Below are positions 1-4,650 of a stretch of DNA of 5,913 nucleotides, piece by piece. The DNA lies in contig CANCXY010000208.1 of assembly GCA_947381875.1 (NCBI GenBank), forward strand, positions 1 to 5,913. Direction: 5' to 3'. The first letter of the stretch is position 1. The number at the start of each line of letters is the position of its first letter. The translations under genes and the position numbers were made by a program. Origin of the DNA: an uncultured Clostridia bacterium. Lineage in GTDB: Bacteria; Bacillota; Clostridia; Oscillospirales; Ruminococcaceae. The notes beneath the pieces are model-generated. The model saw only the letters and a list, made by a program, of their open reading frames with translations. It was not told where the DNA came from and did no database searches.

Positions 1-669
1 CGGCCCACAAAGAGCCGCGCGCTGTACAGCCAGATGGTGGGGCGCGGCACGCGCCCGTCCCCCGGAAAATACAACCTTCTGCTGTTGGATTTCCTCTGGC
101 TGACCGAGCGCCACGAGCTGTGCCGTCCCGCCGACCTGGTATGCCAGAGCCGCGAGGTGGCCGAACAAATGACGGAAAACTTAGCGGCGTCGGGGTGCCC
201 GGAGGAATTGCAGGCCGCCGAGGAACGGGCCAGCGAGGACGTGGTGGCACAGCGCGAGGCGTCGCTGGCAAAGCAGCTCAAAGAAATGCGCACCCGGCAA
301 AAGCGGCTGGTCGACCCATTGCAGTATGAAATGAGCATCGGCGCGGAGGATTTAGCGGGCTATGCGCCGTCGTTCGGCTGGGAGATGGCACCGGCCAGTG
401 AAAAGCAGCTTGCGGCGCTGGAAAGGTATGGCATCAACGCCGCAGGCGTGGACTGCGCCGGGAAAGCGTCCCTGCTGCTGGACCGCCTGCACAAGCGCTC
501 GGCGGCGGGACTGGCGACGCCCAAGCAGATACGGCTGCTGGAACAGAAAGGCTTTCTGCATGTCGGGAACTGGCCGTTCGAGGCGGCAAGCAGCATGATC
601 AGCCGGATGTCGGTCAACAGGTGGCAGCCGCCGCCCGGCGTCAACCCGGCCACATATATCCCGATGTGA
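1..669 (+). CDS. DEAD/DEAH-type superfamily 2 helicase, C-terminal part (5' partial)
   Basis: The reading frame is open from base 1, so the gene begins upstream of the window. The ATG at 34 lies inside a helicase motif and is not the start. Residues just after the edge read SQMVGRGTRPSPGK, which matches helicase motif VI (QxxGRxxR, the arginine finger that senses ATP), followed by a hydrophobic LLLLDF strand. This is the end of the second RecA-like domain of an SF2 helicase that unwinds DNA using ATP. A charged, probably helical stretch follows (about 160-340). The C-terminus has two similar segments of about 37 residues, starting ASEKQLAALERYG (394) and ATPKQIRLLEQKG (514). I know such tails from phage DEAD/DEAH helicases of Clostridia, where the gene sits in the replication block. 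Motifs I to V are outside the window, so activity cannot be judged. The stop is 11 bases before the next start, which suggests one operon. Confidence 0.88.
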   Translation, partial: RPTKSRALYSQMVGRGTRPSPGKYNLLLLDFLWLTERHELCRPADLVCQSREVAEQMTENLAASGCPEELQAAEERASEDVVAQREASLAKQLKEMRTRQKRLVDPLQYEMSIGAEDLAGYAPSFGWEMAPASEKQLAALERYGINAAGVDCAGKASLLLDRLHKRSAAGLATPKQIRLLEQKGFLHVGNWPFEAASSMISRMSVNRWQPPPGVNPATYIPM

Positions 670-674
670 GGTGA
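669..674 (+). promoter_or_regulatory. Ribosome binding site for the TTG-started primase-helicase
   Basis: AGGTGA overlaps the last base of the helicase stop codon and sits 6 bases before the TTG at 681. It decides the start. The frame is closed by TGA at 672, and the nearby ATGs at 674 and 685 lead into short frames that stop within five codons. TTG 681 is therefore the first usable codon, and the PriCT-2 homology begins almost at once after it. Termination-coupled initiation is likely. Confidence 0.65.
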
Positions 675-680
675 TGCGAT

Positions 681-2966
681 TTGCATGATGAGCTTTTGAG
701 CGCGCTGGACGCCATCAATCCCGTCGGCCTGACGTACAGTGATTGGACCAGCATAGGCATGGCGCTTCACGACGCGGGGTGCGACTGGCAGGTTTGGGAC
801 GCATGGAGCCGGCGCGACCCCGCCCGATACCACCCCGGCGAATGCGAAAAGAAATGGATGGGGTTCCGCGGGTCGAGCCATCCTGTCACACAGGCGACAA
901 TTTTCAAGCTGGCGCGCGACCGGGGCTGGGCGGGCAGCCCTGGCGGCGCGATAGATTGGGACGACGCTATCACGGTTGATAGTGTCCCTACCCAATCGGC
1001 ATGCCCCGCGCAAACCCCCGCCGCGCCGCCCATCATCACACAACCAGATATTACACCCATCCCTGTGGAAATCCCCGAAGAATGGGACCCCGCCGCACAG
1101 CTTATCGGATACCTGAAAGCGCTGTTCCGGCCAGAGGAATACGTCGGCTATGTGGTGGAGAGCTGGCAGCGCGGGAGTGCGCATTTGCCAAAAAAAGGCA
1201 GCTATAGCCGTACTGCCGCGCAGCTCATCGGGGCGCTGGAAACATGCGGCGGGGACATCGGCGCGGCGCTGGGCGATTACAACCCCGATGCGGGGGCATG
1301 GATACGGTTCAACCCGCTGGACGGGCAGGGCTGCAAGGACGCGAATGTCACAGCCTTCCGCTATGCCCTGCTGGAGAGCGACACCATCCCCATAGAGCGG
1401 CAGAATGCCCTGATCCGGCAAATCAACCTGCCGTGCGCGGCGCTGGTATATTCGGGCGGGAAAAGCCTGCATGCCATTGTCCGCGTGGACGCGCCGGACT
1501 ATGAGGAGTACCGCCGCCGCGTCGCGTTCCTCTATGATGTGTGCCGTCAAAACGGGCTTACGCCCGATACCCAGTGCGCGAACCCAAGCCGTCTGTCGCG
1601 CCTGCCGGGGGCGGTACGCGGCGGGCAGAAACAATACCTGTTGGCGACAAACACCGGCGCGGAGAGCTGGCAGACGTGGTGCGCGGGACTGGGCGCACAG
1701 GCAGACAGCCCGCCCGCTGCCGAACCCGACGACCTGCCCGCCACCGAGAACATGGCGGACGTATGGTTCGCTATGCCGCCGCTGGCCCCGCCGCTCATTG
1801 AGGGCGTATTGCGCCAGGGCCACAAGCTGCTGCTGGCAGGTCCCAGCAAGGCGGGCAAGAGCTACGCGCTGATTGAACTGTGCATCGCCATTGCCGAAGG
1901 TGTGCCGTGGCTGGGGCGTTTTGACTGCGCGCGGGGGCGCGTATTGTACATCAATTTGGAGCTGGACCGCGCGTCCTGCCTGCACCGTTTCGCGGACGTG
2001 TATGGGGCGCTGGGGCTGCCGCCGGGAGGCCTCTCCCATATCGACGTATGGAACCTGCGCGGCGCGAGCGTGCCAATGGACCGCCTCGCGCCCCGGCTCA
2101 TCCGGCGCGCGCGGGAAAAGGGGTATATCGCGATTGTGATAGACCCCATTTACAAGGTCATCACCGGCGACGAAAACAGCGCCGACCAGATGGCGCGGTT
2201 CTGCAATCAGTTTGACCTGGTGTGCCGGGAGCTGGGCAGCGCGGTAATCTACTGCCACCACCATTCCAAGGGGTATCAGGGATCAAAACGCAGCATGGAC
2301 CGTGCGAGCGGTTCCGGCGTGTTCGCCCGCGACCCTGACGCGCTTTTAGACCTCATTGAGCTGACGCCGACGGACGCGATCCGCGAGCAGATGGCCGCGC
2401 GCGCCGTGTGCGCCGCATGCAAACGCGCGCTGGATGCAAAGGGCCTGTCCGACGCCTACGGCCCGGATGACACGTTCAGCAAGGCGAGGATGCTGGCCGT
2501 TTGCAAAGAGCATTTGAGCGCGGCGGATATGCGCGTTTTAGACGCTGACATCGCCGAGGCGTGCGCGCAGGCGGCAAAACAGACGGCATGGCGCATTGAG
2601 GGCACGCTGCGCGAGTTTGAGCGCTTCGAGGCGGTCAACCTGTGGTTCGACCATCCCATCCACCGGCTGGATGACGGGCTGCTGGAAGATTTAACGCCAG
2701 AAGGATTCACCCCCAGCATGATGGGGCGTATGGGCTCGATGAAGCGCAAGCAGAACGAGACACCCGCCCAGCGGAAAGCAGAGGCCGCCGCCGCGCTGGA
2801 AAACGCCTACGAGGCGTGTACCATTGATGGGAAAGTGACCGTCTATGCGATAGCGCAATATATGGATCTGAAACCCCGCACCGTGAAAGAACGCCTGAAA
2901 AAGGACGGACGGTTCTGGATAGACGGCGAGCAGGTAGGCCGGAAGGAGCCGGGGAGCAACGGATAA
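681..2966 (+). CDS. Phage primase-helicase: PriCT-2, primase-like domain, RepA-like AAA ATPase, C-terminal HTH
   Basis: This is a replication protein expected to prime and unwind phage DNA. Residues about 5-85 match PriCT-2 (LLSALDAIN, WTSIGMALHD, ECEKKW, ATIFKLARD). A proline-rich linker follows (about 104-132). Residues about 140-335 look like an archaeo-eukaryotic-type primase domain: an acidic pair E232-S-D234, then SGGKSLH at 258-264 (the S-x-H motif), then the PSRLSRLPG signature. Residues about 360-570 are a RecA-fold hexameric helicase of the RepA/AAA_25 type, with Walker A GPSKAGKS (387-394), Walker B IVIDP (D488) and CHHHSKG (525-531). The last 43 residues form a helix-turn-helix (AIAQYMDLKPRTVKERL). 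The start is TTG. PriCT-2 lies before the primase core rather than after it, as I also remember from related proteins in Clostridia phages and integrative elements. The helicase call is firm; primase activity is inferred from motifs. Confidence 0.9.
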   Translation: MHDELLSALDAINPVGLTYSDWTSIGMALHDAGCDWQVWDAWSRRDPARYHPGECEKKWMGFRGSSHPVTQATIFKLARDRGWAGSPGGAIDWDDAITVDSVPTQSACPAQTPAAPPIITQPDITPIPVEIPEEWDPAAQLIGYLKALFRPEEYVGYVVESWQRGSAHLPKKGSYSRTAAQLIGALETCGGDIGAALGDYNPDAGAWIRFNPLDGQGCKDANVTAFRYALLESDTIPIERQNALIRQINLPCAALVYSGGKSLHAIVRVDAPDYEEYRRRVAFLYDVCRQNGLTPDTQCANPSRLSRLPGAVRGGQKQYLLATNTGAESWQTWCAGLGAQADSPPAAEPDDLPATENMADVWFAMPPLAPPLIEGVLRQGHKLLLAGPSKAGKSYALIELCIAIAEGVPWLGRFDCARGRVLYINLELDRASCLHRFADVYGALGLPPGGLSHIDVWNLRGASVPMDRLAPRLIRRAREKGYIAIVIDPIYKVITGDENSADQMARFCNQFDLVCRELGSAVIYCHHHSKGYQGSKRSMDRASGSGVFARDPDALLDLIELTPTDAIREQMAARAVCAACKRALDAKGLSDAYGPDDTFSKARMLAVCKEHLSAADMRVLDADIAEACAQAAKQTAWRIEGTLREFERFEAVNLWFDHPIHRLDDGLLEDLTPEGFTPSMMGRMGSMKRKQNETPAQRKAEAAAALENAYEACTIDGKVTVYAIAQYMDLKPRTVKERLKKDGRFWIDGEQVGRKEPGSNG

Positions 2967-3002
2967 AACGCTATACAAACAGTAATATTCCGCATTACAA
3001 AG

Positions 3003-3092
3003 CGTACAATTTTGCAGTTTAAGCGCTGAATTTGCACGCACGTCACAACTGCAAAATTGCAGTTTAAGCGCTGAAAACTGCAAAATTGCAGT
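3003..3092. repeat. Cluster of 16-bp dyads and 19-bp direct repeats (iterons or operators)
   Basis: ACTGCAAAATTGCAGT occurs exactly at 3048-3063 and 3077-3092. Each copy is a dyad with 7-base arms (ACTGCAA/TTGCAGT) around AA, and at the first copy the arms extend to 8 bases (3047-3064). A third, degenerate copy lies at 3003-3018 on the opposite strand (ACTGCAAAATTGTACG read on minus). In addition, TTGCAGTTTAAGCGCTGAA is repeated exactly at 3012-3030 and 3057-3075, with a period of 45 bases. Its AAGCGCTGA half is itself a near-dyad around AGCGCT. There are five exact half-sites in 81 bases. The pattern fits binding sites for a dimeric HTH protein, either a replication initiator or a repressor. 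The binding protein is unknown; the C-terminal HTH of the primase-helicase is one candidate. Confidence 0.8.
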
Positions 3093-3114
3093 GCCTATAT
3101 ATACTACGTATATA
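3086..3114 (+). promoter_or_regulatory. Weak candidate promoter overlapping the repeats
   Basis: TTGCAG at 3086-3091 is followed after 17 bases by TATATA at 3109-3114. The match to the sigma-70 consensus is poor at -35 (3 of 6) and moderate at -10 (4 of 6). If real, it would drive RusA and the genes after it, and the -35 would sit in a dyad arm, so a protein bound there would block it. TATACT at 3100-3105 is an alternative -10 but has no matching -35. Confidence 0.25.
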
Positions 3115-3116
3115 TA
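3096..3116. repeat. AT-rich perfect palindrome, 9-base arms
   Basis: TATATATAC (3096-3104) and GTATATATA (3108-3116) are exact reverse complements around the 3-base centre TAC. This is a very AT-rich stretch in an otherwise GC-rich sequence and would melt easily. It lies directly between the dyad cluster and the GC-rich hairpin, where an origin's unwinding element would be expected. Confidence 0.75.
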
Positions 3117-3128
3117 CCACAGCGCGTT

Positions 3129-3196
3129 GCGTGTGGGTGTCCCCACCATGTGGGGGCTGAAGCTGCCCCACATGGATGGGGAACCCTCCCACACGC
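3129..3196. repeat. Nested GC-rich hairpin (68 bases)
   Basis: The outer stem pairs GCGTGTGGG (3129-3137) with CCCACACGC (3188-3196), 9 perfect pairs. The inner stem pairs CCATGTGGGG (3146-3155) with CCCCACATGG (3166-3175), 10 perfect pairs with a 10-base loop. It then continues past a one-base bulge (A3176) through CCCCA (3141-3145) with TGGGG (3177-3181). An asymmetric internal loop separates the inner and outer stems. Local alternatives also exist (GTGGG 3133-3137 with CCCAC 3142-3146; GGG 3179-3181 with CCC 3184-3186), so two exclusive folds are possible. There is no T-run after it, so it is not a standard terminator. It could act as DNA (cruciform or primase entry site) or as RNA (leader structure before RusA). 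Confidence 0.75.
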
Positions 3197-3222
3197 TATG
3201 GCCGGAAGATCAAAAAGATTTT

Positions 3223-3231
3223 GAGAGGTGG
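3223..3231 (+). promoter_or_regulatory. Ribosome binding site for RusA (decides GTG 3238)
   Basis: GAGAGGTGG is followed by six A residues and then GTG at 3238. No comparable purine-rich site precedes the in-frame GTG at 3091 or the in-frame ATGs at 3148 and 3172, the last two of which lie inside the hairpin stems. Confidence 0.7.
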
Positions 3232-3237
3232 AAAAAA

Positions 3238-3654
3238 GTGGTATTGACCTTTGAAGTCCCAGGCCGCCCCCAGGGTAAGGGCAGGCCCAGGGCATATACG
3301 AGCGGCGGCCATACCCGGATGTATACGCCGGATAAGACGGTTACTTATGAAAACTGGATACGGCTGTGTTACCAGCAGGCGTATCCAGGGATAAAGCTGG
3401 CCGCGCCGGTCAAGCTGGAAGTGAACGCATACTTCACGATACCGAAGTCGTACAGCAAAAAGCGCAAGTTTGCCTGCCTGATGAACGAAACGCGCCCCAC
3501 GGCAAAGCCCGACGCGGACAACATCCTGAAAGCCGTCTGTGACGCGCTCAACGGCACAGCCTACCACGACGACAGCGAGGTTGCAGAAATGCACATCGCC
3601 AAGCTCTACGGCATGCAGGAACATCTTGCTGTGTGGCTGACGGGGGAGGCGTGA
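3238..3654 (+). CDS. rusA: RusA family crossover junction endodeoxyribonuclease
   Basis: This is a dimeric, metal-dependent resolvase that cuts Holliday junctions and other branched DNA made during phage replication and recombination, so that clean DNA can be packaged. From GTG 3238 the protein has 138 residues, a normal length for the family. It opens with FEVPGRPQGKGRPR, the typical RusA N-terminus. The catalytic block is KPDADN (D92, D94), K98, then DALNG and HDDSEV (D111/D112), matching the D70/D72/K76/D91 set of Escherichia coli RusA. I chose GTG 3238 because of its ribosome binding site and because homology starts right after it. The frame stays open 147 bases further up, but that stretch crosses repeats and a hairpin. 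It lies between the primase-helicase and the regulator, the usual place for a phage resolvase. Confidence 0.92.
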   Translation: MVLTFEVPGRPQGKGRPRAYTSGGHTRMYTPDKTVTYENWIRLCYQQAYPGIKLAAPVKLEVNAYFTIPKSYSKKRKFACLMNETRPTAKPDADNILKAVCDALNGTAYHDDSEVAEMHIAKLYGMQEHLAVWLTGEA

Positions 3655-3680
3655 CGCTATCCGGCACAAAGGGGGATCAT

Positions 3681-4097
3681 ATGACAAAAGAGGAAAAAAT
3701 CGCATGGCTGCGCGGCTATCGGACGGCGGCGCTGGAAGTGGAGCGCCTGCGCGGCGAGATAGAGCGTTGGCGGAGCCTCGCCGAAAAGGTGACGCCGACG
3801 CTCTCCGCCCTGCCCGCCAGTACGTCAGCGAACGGGACGCGCACGGAAACTGCCGTGGAACAGATCGCCGAGCGGTGCGCCGCGCTGGAGCTTGCCCTCT
3901 GTGTCATGGCTGCCCGGTGTGAGGCTACGGAAAAAGCTATACAGTCTGTGCCGGATGAGCGTTTGCGCCTGCTGTTGCGGTACCGGTACATAGATGGGAT
4001 GACGCTGGAGCGCACAGCGGATAAGATGGGGGTATCTGTCCGCTGGATGAAAAAGCTGCACCGAAAAGCTGTGGAGTTCCTTGTAGTTCCCCCTTGA
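3681..4097 (+). CDS. Sigma-region-4-like phage regulator (DUF1492/ArpU/RinA-like)
   Basis: This is a 138-residue protein, probably a transcriptional regulator of the late genes. Residues about 3-36 and 58-88 are charged and likely helical or coiled coil, joined by a Ser/Thr/Ala/Pro-rich linker (about 38-57). Residues about 95-134 look like sigma-70 region 4: LRLLLRYRYIDGMTLERTADKMGVS, then a recognition helix RWMKKLHRKAVEFL. This layout fits the DUF1492 and ArpU/RinA-like proteins that precede terminase genes in phages of Bacillota, some of which activate late transcription. ATG 3681 follows AGGGGG by 5 bases. Earlier in-frame GTGs (3633, 3651) overlap or abut RusA and lack a well-spaced site. 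A putative promoter overlaps and follows its 3' end, so it may act on the neighbouring packaging genes. The exact family is uncertain; the HTH and the position are clear. Confidence 0.8.
   Translation: MTKEEKIAWLRGYRTAALEVERLRGEIERWRSLAEKVTPTLSALPASTSANGTRTETAVEQIAERCAALELALCVMAARCEATEKAIQSVPDERLRLLLRYRYIDGMTLERTADKMGVSVRWMKKLHRKAVEFLVVPP
4075..4090 (+). repeat. AGTTCC direct repeat, 10-base period
   Basis: AGTTCC occurs at 4075-4080 and again at 4085-4090, exactly one helical turn apart, in the last codons of the regulator gene. The second copy ends 14 bases before the candidate -10 at 4105. The placement is right for an activator site that replaces a weak -35. The repeat is short and lies in coding sequence, so chance is possible. 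Confidence 0.35.
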
Positions 4098-4101
4098 TCA
4101 G

Positions 4102-4110
4102 TGCTATACT
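4102..4110 (+). promoter_or_regulatory. Extended -10 promoter upstream of the terminase operon
   Basis: TGCTATACT contains the extended -10 TGn at 4102-4104 and TATACT at 4105-4110 (5 of 6 to consensus). The -35 region is poor: TTGTAG at 4081-4086 with 18-base spacing matches 3 of 6. Extended -10 promoters often work without a good -35, or with an activator. Transcription would start near 4115-4117 and run through the terminator at 4145-4165 toward the terminase genes. Confidence 0.5.
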
Positions 4111-4115
4111 GTAAG

Positions 4116-4131
4116 CTGTGGAAAACCACAG
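4116..4131 (+). other. Small perfect hairpin at the predicted transcript 5' end
   Basis: CTGTGG (4116-4121) and CCACAG (4126-4131) form a 6-bp stem with an AAAA loop, immediately downstream of the candidate promoter. With transcription starting near 4115-4117 it would form the 5' end of the leader RNA. It may protect that end or be recognised by a regulator; its role is not known. Confidence 0.5.
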
Positions 4132-4144
4132 GAAAGCCCACGTC

Positions 4145-4166
4145 AGCCCGGCGCGGGCTTTCTTTA
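4145..4166 (+). terminator. Intrinsic terminator before the terminase genes
   Basis: AGCCCG (4145-4150) pairs with CGGGCT (4154-4159) around a GCG loop and is followed by TTCTTTA. An alternative pairing, GAAAGCCC (4132-4139) with GGGCTTTC (4155-4162), gives an 8-bp stem with a 15-base loop and a TTTA tail. The two folds share the right arm and exclude each other. It closes the replication/regulator transcript and also lies between the candidate promoter and terS. Confidence 0.65.
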
Positions 4167-4194
4167 TGCCCATTTTCGGGGAAAGGAGGCCGCC

Positions 4195-4650
4195 ATGAAC
4201 GCACGGCAAAAACGGTTTTGCGAGGAGTATCTTGTCGACTGCAACGCCACGCAGGCGGCTATCCGGGCGGGGTACTCCACCAAGACAGCGTACAGTATCG
4301 GCGTAGAAAACCTGAAAAAACCTGAATTAAAAAGCTACATTGACGGTCAACTTGCCCTCCTGCACACCCAAAAGACCGCTGAGGCGCAGGAAATCCTTGA
4401 ATACCTGACAAGCGTGATGCGCGGCGAAAGTGAATCGGCGGTAGTCGTGGTGGAAAGCGTTGGTGATGGTATGTCGGAGGCGCGGCTGTTGAAAAAACCG
4501 CCGGATGAAAAAGACCGCCTCAAAGCCGCCGAACTGCTGGGCAAACGGTATGGTATTTTCACCGACAAGGTGAGCCTGGACGTGCAGCCGGTGGTACTCA
4601 TCAACGACCTGCCGGATGAGCCACCCAGCGGGCAGGGGGCAGCACCATGA
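4195..4650 (+). CDS. terS: Phage terminase small subunit (Terminase_2 / XtmA type)
   Basis: This is the DNA-recognition subunit of the packaging motor. It binds the viral pac or cos site and directs the large subunit to it. The 151-residue protein opens with MNARQKRFCEEYLVDCNAT, the hallmark N-terminus of Terminase_2 proteins. An HTH follows at about 18-44 (ATQAAIRAGYS, then a helix ending in the LKKPEL segment). The middle (about 55-125) is helical and charged, as expected for oligomerisation, and contains KDRLKAAELLGKRYGIF, also typical. The C-terminal tail (about 128-151) is acidic and proline-rich and may contact the large subunit. The ATG has a near-perfect AAAGGAGG at 4182-4189 with 5-base spacing, stronger than the sites of the other genes here. 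Its stop overlaps the next start (ATGA), so translation of the two subunits is probably coupled. Confidence 0.93.
   Translation: MNARQKRFCEEYLVDCNATQAAIRAGYSTKTAYSIGVENLKKPELKSYIDGQLALLHTQKTAEAQEILEYLTSVMRGESESAVVVVESVGDGMSEARLLKKPPDEKDRLKAAELLGKRYGIFTDKVSLDVQPVVLINDLPDEPPSGQGAAP

Larger units (their letters stand above)
2967..3237. other. Structured intergenic region; candidate replication origin or operator cluster
   Basis: This 271-base gap is the only long one in the window. It separates the primase-helicase from the RusA gene. From left to right it holds AT-rich DNA with a small inverted repeat (GTAAT at 2982-2986, ATTAC at 2994-2998), a cluster of TTGCAGT/ACTGCAA half-sites (3003-3092), an AT-rich palindrome (3096-3116) and a nested GC-rich hairpin (3129-3196). 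One frame stays open through its right part into RusA, but I see no coding signal there. Repeats plus an AT-rich dyad plus a hairpin next to a primase-helicase is the usual make-up of an origin. A regulator-binding region for the downstream genes is the main alternative. The sequence does not decide between them. Confidence 0.55.

Noticed and set aside
360..2264. Long open frame on the minus strand (634 codons)
   Set aside because: It lies opposite the helicase and primase-helicase genes, whose domain motifs are clear. Its translation is rich in Arg, Ala, Pro and Gln with no recognisable motif, as expected for the antisense of GC-rich coding DNA.
3003..3092. CRISPR array or attachment site
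   Set aside because: The repeats are few, palindromic and unevenly spaced without regular spacers, and no integrase or tRNA gene is present.
3129..3196. Nested hairpin as a rho-independent terminator
   Set aside because: No T-rich tract follows either arm on the plus or minus strand; the plus-strand sequence after it is TATGGCCGG.
3091..3237. N-terminal extension of RusA from GTG 3091 or ATG 3148
   Set aside because: The extra residues have no homology I recognise, the DNA is palindromes and hairpin, no ribosome binding site precedes these codons, and GTG 3238 has a good one with family homology right after it.
2691..3705. Minus-strand frames opposite the structured gap and RusA (2691-3194 and 3196-3705)
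   Set aside because: The first crosses the end of the primase gene, the dyads and the hairpin; the second is the antisense of RusA. Neither shows a recognisable protein or a convincing ribosome binding site.
4101..4325. Open frame of 74 codons starting at GTG 4101
   Set aside because: It crosses the promoter and terminator and overlaps terS in another frame, with no motif.
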